Origin: Takakia lepidozioides
Taxonomy: Eukaryota > Streptophyta > Takakiopsida > Takakiales > Takakiaceae
Direction: 5' to 3'
DNA: 25,000 nt
Assembly (NCBI GenBank): GCA_030704615.1
Contig: JAKLZA010000116.1
Coordinates: forward strand, 1 to 25,000
The translations under genes and the position numbers were made by a program. Below, piece after piece: positions 19,401 through 25,000 of this stretch. The notes under the pieces are model-generated. The model saw nothing but the letters and a program-made list of their open reading frames with translations. It had not been told where the DNA came from and searched no databases. Position 1 is the stretch's first letter; each line of letters begins with the position of its first letter.

Positions 19401-21969
19401 TATTAACACCTTATTGACTCTGAGAGTCCTAACTAGAAGGGTATGAGAACCTCAAGATGGGCAATTTAATGAAAACCTTGACAGTTATTTCCTTTTTCAT
19501 GACAGAGAAGGAGAAACTAAAAGTAAAAAAGGTGACTCCTGCTAAATTTTGGTCTCGCTACATCCCAAAAAATTCAGGATAGTCTGCTCAGCATTGCAAG
19601 ATGGGAGATTTGCAGGTGTGGAGAAGGTGGTAGAAGGGGATCTGGTCTACTGTGGGGATGGAGAAACAAACGAACCAGTAACAGGGGTGCCCAAACCTGG
19701 GAATGTTGAGAACATTCCTGCAAGCGGGGCCTTGGAGGCCCATGAGAGCGTTACAATTGATGAAGTGGTTCACGCTGATGTGGCAGCTGAAGGCCCCTGT
19801 AAAATCAAGGTTCTCCAAATTTCCACTTCTCATAAGGTTAATGATATGTAGCCCAAGACATTTCCTAGCTTGTAATGGTGTGACGTCTTGACCGTTGTTT
19901 TGTTTATGGTAGTGTGTGACAGCAGATGACATTGCTTCCAAGAAGTACCAAATATGGGATGTGTTGCTGCCGCTGCCGGGGTAAACTTTCTCTGGCTCCC
20001 TCTCTCACACACATAACACAGATACAAACTCTCATCAATATGCTGCTTTGAGCCACCAGTAAACCCATTGCTCTGAGTATTCTGGGGAGTTGTTGGACAC
20101 CTGTTCATCAAAGCATTCATCTTTCTCTGTTCCGTCGTGATCAAGAAGTTCGGTTGCTACTAACAATCAGGTGGTGTTGTGTTATGATTCAGGTCATCTA
20201 CCTTGTACCCAGCTAATGACACAAGAAATGTCTACTATGACTTGGCCAACAAGGTGGGAAATTATGGATGGGTGTTAGTTCTGGACACTTCTGAGGTTTC
20301 TTATATAACTAACTGCACAGGGGATATCCTACCTCCCTGTCATGGGGTTTCGGTCCACCAGGGAAAGGCCCAGAAGTGCCAGAGATGATCCAGCTCCTGG
20401 GCATTGAGTGATGGTGTACAAGCTGGCATAGACGTCATGATATCGAAAACAATATTTACTCCAGCACTTCTGCTAGAGAACCAAATTTGGGAAAAAATCC
20501 GACTAATAGAGTTTGCTGGATGGGTGACAACAGGACTCTGTCGACTTGAATACATGCACCCATAATGTCAAGTAAGATTTCCTTTGCTAGTATGTTACAG
20601 CCCTTGTCTCACCTTCCTTCGACCAAGAGCACTAGCAATCACTTCTACATCAGCATTATATAACTATTACTGGCACACACAGATGCTAATTTCATCTGAT
20701 ACATTTAGGGTTGGTATCCTAGTATGTTTGGGCTTAGTGAACATAGAACACTCTTGCCACCGTGCTTTTGCAGATTCTCAAAAGAGTCATCTGTAAAGAT
20801 GTGGGGATATATGCGTTCTATGTCGTGGTTCTCTTTTTGTACCCCTAATCCGGTGTTATGAATCTTATCTATGATGTTCTTTCTACAGGGAATATGCGAT
20901 CACACAATTACCAGGCGGATATCGGCGCCTCCTTCAGAAGCCTATTGATTCTGAATGGTCACTTACGCTCTCTCTCCCTAACTCTGTCTGTACGTAGACT
21001 GCTCTCTCACGGATTGATAGGTTTCCTATGTTCATGCTTCAGGGCTGGGAATCAATCAGATTGGAACATTCCATTTGGTCGTCCTAATTTTGCATGCTCC
21101 CTGGTTGCTGCAGGAAAGTAATGAAGTATGATGATGTCACAAAGCCATTGGCAGAGACTGATCTGGACAAGCTTCTCTCATTGAAATTGGCATCAGTGAA
21201 TGGGACTTCTACAGGCAAGGATTCAACAGAAGACGGAGGGAAGGAAATGCCATTGAAAATAGGGGGCGGGGGTTTGACACCAGCGGACTTAGCTTTAGAT
21301 GTTGCCATTCCGGCTGAGGTGAAGAGCGGGAACGGGGCTGTAAAAACTCATGAGGGGGGTTCCATATTGGGGAGTGGGGAATTGGGTGCAATGGGCAGTG
21401 GGGATGTGGGTGGCAATGGGGATATGGAAATGAAGTTGGAACATCTGTCTTCCAACTCAAAGGGCGCTCACACAGCTGTGCAACTGAGCTTCACCCTGCC
21501 TGCATCATGCTATGCAACCATGGCCATCCGGGAGGTTTTAAAGATGTCCACCGCGGTAGGTTTTCACTTCTGTGATGTTTCTTGTTTTTGGGGGCAGACT
21601 ACAAAGTTTTAGAGTATGTTGCAATTGGGTGACCTTTGTCATGTAGGCTTGAAACCATCTTTAAGCAGACCTAATTGGATTTTTTGATAAGGTGGGTGGA
21701 AATGAGCAAAGATGGTCAGAGGTTGCATTGAGTACCTGGCTTTGCTTTCAAATGATTTTTTCCTTGTAAGCTCGTCAGTCGTTGCTGACATGCCAAGGAA
21801 AGATGTGTGTTGGATAAGGCAAGAACGAATGAAATCTTTGGAGTGTATAGGTAGCTCAAAGAGCCCATGAAATAACTAGAGACATTCTCGGTAAATTAGA
21901 ATTTTGATGTTGGAATTCTGTGTGCAGGTTGCATTCCATAAGACCCTCAATGATGAACCTACAAAGTGA
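10435..21969 (+). CDS. PUS7: TruD/PUS7-family tRNA and snRNA pseudouridine synthase, 20 exons, complete
   Basis: Exons: 10435-10511, 10874-10952, 12302-12571, 13152-13435, 13707-13779, 14019-14075, 14829-14908, 15084-15146, 15309-15396, 15524-15626, 16902-17005, 17586-17659, 19297-19361, 19616-19836, 19913-19980, 20193-20253, 20534-20571, 20889-20957, 21114-21555 and 21928-21969. They total 2358 nt, encode 785 residues, and the frame is kept at every junction. The enzyme turns uridine into pseudouridine in tRNAs and U2 snRNA (family knowledge). Motifs: IPGFRGVLKQRYSDFIVNEV near the start; AGTKDKRAVTTQR at 268-280 with the catalytic Asp272; GNRFTVTL from 320; GFINYFGLQRFG around 350-360; YVHSYQSFLWNHAAS from 452; VLLPLPG; GGYRRLLQKPIDSEW; and LSFTLPASCYATMAIREVLK near the end. 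Exon 4 adds a basic stretch (KRGRDSRSKLGDDSKRQK) that may be a nuclear signal. Exon 19 carries a Gly-rich insert. The start has a good context (AGTCATGG). The weakest junction is the exon 18 donor (TG|GTCACT), chosen because the conserved protein demands it. Confidence 0.93.
10953..12301 (+). other. intron 2 of the PUS7 gene
   Basis: This 1.35 kb GT-AG intron lies between residues 52 and 53. On its minus strand it holds overlapping open stretches (about 11830-11618 and 11739-11281). They translate to basic, then hydrophobic sequence with no family I recognise. The two frames look like one broken reading frame, perhaps an old insertion, but no boundaries or repeats were found. Confidence 0.5.
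12572..13151 (+). other. GC-AG intron (intron 3 of PUS7)
   Basis: The exon ends CACCGGGCG and the intron starts GCAAGT, a strong match to the GC-donor consensus, and ends CCTTGCAG. Joining here gives DKAHRA|AVHNFFKGRLSFF, matching the length and pattern of plant PUS7. No GT donor nearby keeps both frame and homology. GC-AG introns are spliced by the major spliceosome and make up about 1% of plant introns. Confidence 0.8.
16393..16409 (+). repeat. target-site duplication, left copy (element A)
   Basis: The 17-base sequence CTCTATCCGAGTTGTTG occurs exactly here and again at 16839-16855, framing the LINE-like fragment between them. Confidence 0.85.
16410..16838 (+). mobile_element. 5'-truncated LINE-like element A inside PUS7 intron 10
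   Basis: This 429 bp insert is framed by a perfect 17 bp target-site duplication. It encodes the C-terminal end of a LINE-type reverse transcriptase protein: LPTLGTRLKFKLRAGSLPLN, then a zinc-knuckle CPLCGLSEDSIHFLIHC (C-x2-C-x7-H-x4-C), then PGFSHQRDALF. The frame is open from 16467 to past the insert's end. It lies in the same direction as the gene. Compared with copy C it lacks roughly 150 bp between the GCCCTCCTG region and the conserved tail ATGGCCACAAGGCTACGGCA. The tail ends GAGTACA, with no poly(A). Confidence 0.75.
16839..16855 (+). repeat. target-site duplication, right copy (element A)
   Basis: This is an exact 17 bp match to 16393-16409. The bases just outside the two copies differ, so the repeat ends sharply. 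Confidence 0.85.
16884..16890 (+). promoter_or_regulatory. U12 branch-point site of intron 10
   Basis: CCTTGAC matches the core of the conserved minor-spliceosome branch sequence that pairs with U12 snRNA. It is placed 12 nt from the AC end of the intron. Confidence 0.75.
17780..17791 (+). repeat. target-site duplication, left copy (element B)
   Basis: TCTCTCATCATT is repeated exactly at 17978-17989, on either side of the element B fragment. Confidence 0.7.
17792..17977 (+). mobile_element. 5'-truncated LINE-like element B (186 bp)
   Basis: It begins GATGCTTGTGTAAAGG, aligning with position 18873 of copy C, and shares with it TTTCTAGAGGATATCTGGAA and the tail ATGGCCACAAGGCTAC. It ends just after GAGTACATTT. 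The exact 12 bp duplication at its edges and the abrupt 5' start fit a short target-primed LINE insertion. It codes for nothing intact. Confidence 0.7.
17978..17989 (+). repeat. target-site duplication, right copy (element B)
   Basis: This is an exact 12 bp match to 17780-17791. Confidence 0.7.
18465..18487. repeat. CT-rich microsatellite
   Basis: This is an almost pure CT dinucleotide run with one CC interruption, directly upstream of element C. Confidence 0.8.
18495..19055 (+). mobile_element. LINE-like element C inside PUS7 intron 12
   Basis: This is the longest copy of the family, about 560 bp. It starts AAATGAAGTTAGGCATC, like element A, and ends with ATGGCCACAAGGCTACAGC then GAGTACATT. 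It keeps the reading LRTIKK...PAPLFTNFSNLEAEPKALAL but has lost zinc-knuckle ligands (MMCRQPEDNIYFLILF, where A has CPLCGLSEDSIHFLIH) and carries in-frame stops, so it is older or more decayed. I found no convincing target-site duplication, and its borders are set by similarity to A and B. Confidence 0.65.
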
Positions 21970-22373
21970 GAAGCTATCTATGCAGGAAAGTGTGCATGGT
22001 TCTTCATGATCATCTTGAAAGCACTACCAAAACAGAGAATTCAGTGTTGGTGAGGTGACCCTGTTGATCTGACGAACTGGTTTATTGAAAGTGGAAAGGA
22101 TTTCCCCACTTTAAATTCCAAAGTTCGACACCCAGCTGCGCATGATTGATGAAACAAGAGCTCAGTGTATCCACCAATGTTAGCTCATGGGACGCTGGTT
22201 GATCACATATTGGTTACGGTCCTCCGTGGGTGAGGTTGAGTCTTCAACGCAACCATAGCTGTGTCATAGGAGTCTCAATTCGAGATGTCTACACTGTGGA
22301 TCTGTATTCTCCATGAGAAATGAGGAGATCCATGAGATTTTTTCGGAGGAAATGTGTCTCTATACAAAAGAGG

Positions 22374-22379
22374 AATAAA
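22374..22379 (+). terminator. candidate poly(A) signal for PUS7
   Basis: AATAAA lies 405 bp after the PUS7 stop codon, a plausible but long 3' UTR. Plant poly(A) signals are loose, so this is only a candidate. Confidence 0.35.
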
Positions 22380-22738
22380 GTTTTCTGCCCTCTGTCCGAG
22401 TTCTTTAAAAAATTGATGTATATTAAAATGTGAAGGAGATTGTGGAAGTAAGAGGAGAAATGTAAGTATGGATTGCTCTTTAGGGAAGACTTGCAATGTG
22501 AGAGTGAGTTATAAAGATCCACTGTAGTGTTTGATATTGACTGGCGGCGAAGGGTTGCATTCTCCAGAGATCCTGCAGAACACTCTAATCGCAAAGAGAC
22601 CTTCTGGAAGATATTTGAACCATGGTTGGTACAAGCCCCCAACCCTATCAGCCAGAAACTGCCAGCCAGCCAGAGTGTTGCCATGGCGAGATATGGCATA
22701 GAGGGCTCCTAAAATTCAAACTATTCCATCATCACAAT

Positions 22739-22744
22739 TTTATT
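22739..22744 (-). terminator. candidate poly(A) signal for the lectin gene
   Basis: AATAAA on the minus strand lies about 190 bp past the lectin stop codon, a normal plant 3' UTR length. Confidence 0.4.
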
Positions 22745-22933
22745 TAGTTATAATCACAGATATATAATCCCTACATTCAATCTCTTATAAGGACGTATTA
22801 AAAGTGGGTTAATTTTTCCACTCCTCCATAAAAGGTTTGTATTCAAACATAAGATGTCCAGACAACTGCACTATCAGTCGCTTGATACATTTAGATCCAC
22901 AAAATCTTGATGTAGCGGCAATTGCACTTATGA

Positions 22934-23392
22934 TTAGTGAGTGGCCGGTAGGCCGGTTTGCCAACAAAGCATATCTGTATTCCAGGTTTTAATAACAACG
23001 TTGCCATCGTCTTGCACAAAGAGTAGGCACGCGTCCTGCGCCACACAGTCGCTGTTTGGTATGCCACTATTCCATACGACTATGCCCGAGCCATCTATGA
23101 CCTGCATGTATGAAGTAGCATCGAGAGATAAGTAGCAGTTTACACCTTGTCCCCATGTTCCGGTGCTCCACCCCGGGTAGACATCCTGGTAAAACACCAA
23201 ATTGCAGTCTTCTTCCATTACAAAGGCATAAGCCCCATTGTCGCTTTGGAGATATTCTCCGGCATTTAGTCGCCCTCCATACGGCAAGGTGCTGGCTGGA
23301 TTTGCTTTTACAGATGATACAATTGCAACTGAAACTGAAGCCAACGCCACTAACAGTATAATTCCAGATTTGCTCATACCCAAACCGCTCAT
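22934..23392 (-). CDS. secreted GNA-type (bulb-type, B_lectin) mannose-binding-like lectin
   Basis: An intronless frame of 152 residues starts with ATG at 23392. Residues about 10-30 (IILLVALASVSVAIVSS core, then VKA) form a signal peptide, so the mature protein of about 122 residues should be secreted. The mature part is one GNA-like beta-prism domain: LPYGGRLNAGEYLQSDNGAY, then EEDCNLVFYQ, CYLSLD, VVWNSG and VQDDGNVVI. In this family each mannose site reads Q-x-D-x-N-x-V-x-Y. Site one (60-68) is intact except Gln60 is Glu. The second (127-135) ends in Lys instead of Tyr. The middle one (97-105) has lost the pattern. There are five cysteines (63, 86, 116, 122, 143), more than the single classic disulfide. 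Small secreted GNA lectins are commonly tied to defence; that role is inferred here. Confidence 0.9.
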   Translation of the reverse strand: MSGLGMSKSGIILLVALASVSVAIVSSVKANPASTLPYGGRLNAGEYLQSDNGAYAFVMEEDCNLVFYQDVYPGWSTGTWGQGVNCYLSLDATSYMQVIDGSGIVVWNSGIPNSDCVAQDACLLFVQDDGNVVIKTWNTDMLCWQTGLPATH

Positions 23393-23765
23393 TTTGATTG
23401 TGTTTGATGGATTGCAATTGTGGATGGATGTTTTTCCTTACATTTGTAGTAATCTAGTTAACTGGCTCCAACAAGCTTTGATTGGGTGGATACATGTAAC
23501 TGAGGTGTATGTGTGTTGAATTTATTGTTGAGAAGTAGTTGGTATGGTAAGAGGGGCGACACCCTCAAGGGGATCTTTTGATTTATTGGGCCATGGAGAC
23601 GACACCATCAAGGAGATTTTGGATCCATGCAGTAGAACTGGACCAAAAGATGATCTCATCCGGTGATGATCTCTTTGTCCATACTTGTTGGGTGCCAATT
23701 GAAATAATGGAACCTACACCCTTTTAGTTTTAAAAAAACACCCAAAAAAAAACAAAAGAGGGTGC

Positions 23766-23986
23766 GCTATGGACTTTTGAAAAAATCTACATTTTTGGCG
23801 CACATATTAGTCCATAGGTCCGGAACGACGAAATATTTTGGCATTGTAAATTCATGATTAGAATGTTCTCTAAATTGGCCCTCCCTATTCAAAATTGCAA
23901 AGCAATGGAGTAAACCGTTGCATTTTTTAAGTCCATAGCATTGCTTTTCACAGCGGCGACAGTCCCTGGTTTCAAAAGTCCATAGC
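23766..23986. repeat. short element with 17 bp perfect terminal inverted repeats (MITE-like)
   Basis: GCTATGGACTTTTGAAA at 23766-23782 is the exact reverse complement of TTTCAAAAGTCCATAGC at 23970-23986. The enclosed DNA is 221 bp in all, AT-rich and non-coding, and has two more partial copies of AGTCCATAG near 23811 and 23931. The size fits a miniature inverted-repeat transposon, but no target-site duplication was found. Confidence 0.45.
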
Positions 23987-24331
23987 TCCCTAGTAATTTA
24001 TTTTTTTGACAATTGGATAGTTGGAATTCGTAGATATTGAAGTTAGAAATCCTAAACCACATACGTTCGGATGTAATAATGATTGTATGGAAAAATATAG
24101 GTGGTACCATTGACATCCCGTGGGGATGAAGTGGGAGCAAAGTCAGCCATCTCCACTTTCATCCTGTCAGTCAAATACCTGGATATACTGTCATGTTTTC
24201 TGTTTTTCTTGGAAATCTCCAAAACATGGGCCCCTACCTTCAACGGTGGGGTTTTGCTTAGATTTGGGCCCAATGCCCTCAAAATTTTACAGAGGATGTA
24301 GGGGGTAGTTGCCCACATAATATAAGGTTAG

Positions 24332-24354
24332 TTTTTTTTTTTTTTTTTTTTTTT
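24332..24354. repeat. poly(T) tract, 23 bases
   Basis: This is an uninterrupted T run. It could be the poly(A) tail of a minus-strand retroelement or a simple repeat; the adjacent sequence does not decide. Confidence 0.9.
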
Positions 24355-25000
24355 AATTCTGAAAATGCTGGCGATTCTTCCACCTGGGGTTGTGTCTTTT
24401 TTTAAAGTCAAAGTAAGGCACTGGGCGCTTAAGGGCTAAAGCTTTGAACTAGATAGTGGCAGTGGTTTCTAATTTAAGCGGGGGTTTTCTTTCTCATTCT
24501 TGCTCTCAAATGAAATGAATCACATATATGTATATATAGAGGAAAAGGGTTTGAATTATTGAAGAAAAAAAAATTAAAAGTACCCTTGTAGGCCCGAAAG
24601 CTGCCATAAGGCCTGAACACATGGTAAACTGTGACAGAGAATCCGATAACTGATAGAGTCGGAACCAATGTTGGATCGGTATATGGGGGTGAGGCGGGGT
24701 ATCAGCATAGGTAAGGGTATTGCAGCAGGGTACCAGACCAGGCGGGTATAAGCAACTGGCAATACCCCGGCAGAACATATTGGGGGCAATATAGTATAAC
24801 GCTAATACCTGGGTTCCTACCAGACCAACCTAGTATCGCAAGGAACGCAACTTTGTTGATACCAGTACTATGTCTTCCGCTATCGCTTGCACCCTAGGTA
24901 TCAATATGTGGAGTGTTAGGGATTTAGGGTGCAGCAATGGAGAGTTGCGGCTCTATGATTGAGACGATCTGAATGGCGATTTTGGGGGCTCTGATTTTGC

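Larger units (their letters stand above)
21970..22933. other. intergenic region between the convergent PUS7 and lectin genes
   Basis: It contains the 3' flanks of both genes. A minus-strand ATG frame at 22699-22289 (136 residues) starts with a hydrophobic, signal-like segment (ATLWLAGSFWLIGLGAC). It then turns into AT-rich, low-information sequence. It matches no family I know and is probably chance. Confidence 0.5.
23393..25000. other. intergenic region right of the lectin gene
   Basis: This AT-rich DNA has no recognised gene. It includes imperfect direct repeats near 23556 and 23598 (GACACC-TCAAGG), a hairpin-prone stretch at 23717-23764, the inverted-repeat element at 23766-23986 and a 23-base T run. 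Short frames on both strands at 23889-24318 and 24474-24789 are not convincing. The lectin promoter should lie in its first few hundred bases. Confidence 0.5.

Noticed and set aside
20322-20331. A second ATATCCT (GGGGATATCCTACC) resembling the U12 donor at 15627
   Set aside because: It lies within PUS7 intron 16, which has a GT-AG solution giving NK|DSVDLNTCTHNVK, and no exon boundary is needed there. It is probably chance.
1-25000. CRISPR arrays, tRNA or rRNA genes, bacterial operons, integrated virus
   Set aside because: No regular spacer repeats, cloverleaf, ribosomal RNA blocks or viral gene sets were seen. Everything recognisable is plant nuclear genes or retroelement debris.

Overview
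The window is nuclear DNA from a land plant. The genes are split by many introns, typical plant protein families are present, and the DNA between and inside the genes holds decayed retroelements. The features recall a seed-free plant such as a fern: a MUR3-type gene with introns (usually intronless in flowering plants), a small one-domain GNA-type lectin, and long retroelement-bearing introns. That lineage is inference only; no marker here fixes the species.

Layout. (1) Positions 1-2484, minus strand: the 5' part of a C2-domain protein with an N-terminal membrane segment, resembling plant C2/GRAM proteins of the BAGP1 type; it runs off the left edge. (2) Positions 2485-5403: intergenic, with one GC-rich open frame of uncertain status. 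(3) Positions 5404-7775, minus strand: a four-exon GT47 glycosyltransferase of the MUR3/KATAMARI xyloglucan galactosyltransferase class, 537 residues, with an unusual C-terminal hydrophobic segment. (4) Positions 7776-10434: intergenic, holding a badly eroded LINE-like remnant. (5) Positions 10435-21969, plus strand: the main gene, a complete 20-exon TruD/PUS7 tRNA/snRNA pseudouridine synthase of 785 residues. I rebuilt it exon by exon, and the frame stays open throughout. (6) Positions 21970-22933: 3' flank. (7) Positions 22934-23392, minus strand: an intronless secreted GNA-type lectin. (8) Positions 23393-25000: intergenic, with low-complexity DNA and a short inverted-repeat element.

The most notable structure lies in the introns of the PUS7 gene. 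Intron 10 has the marks of a minor-spliceosome (U12-type) AT-AC intron: donor ATATCCTG, a CCTTGAC branch site 12 nt from the end, and an AC 3' terminus. Intron 3 begins with GC. Introns 10 and 12 carry three same-strand copies of one LINE-like 3' end. Two of these have exact target-site duplications (17 bp and 12 bp), and one of the two landed about 50 bp from the U12 branch point.

The four genes show no sign of acting in one pathway. They are a probable membrane-bound C2 protein, a Golgi cell-wall enzyme, a nuclear RNA-modifying enzyme and a secreted lectin, as expected for an ordinary plant chromosome segment.
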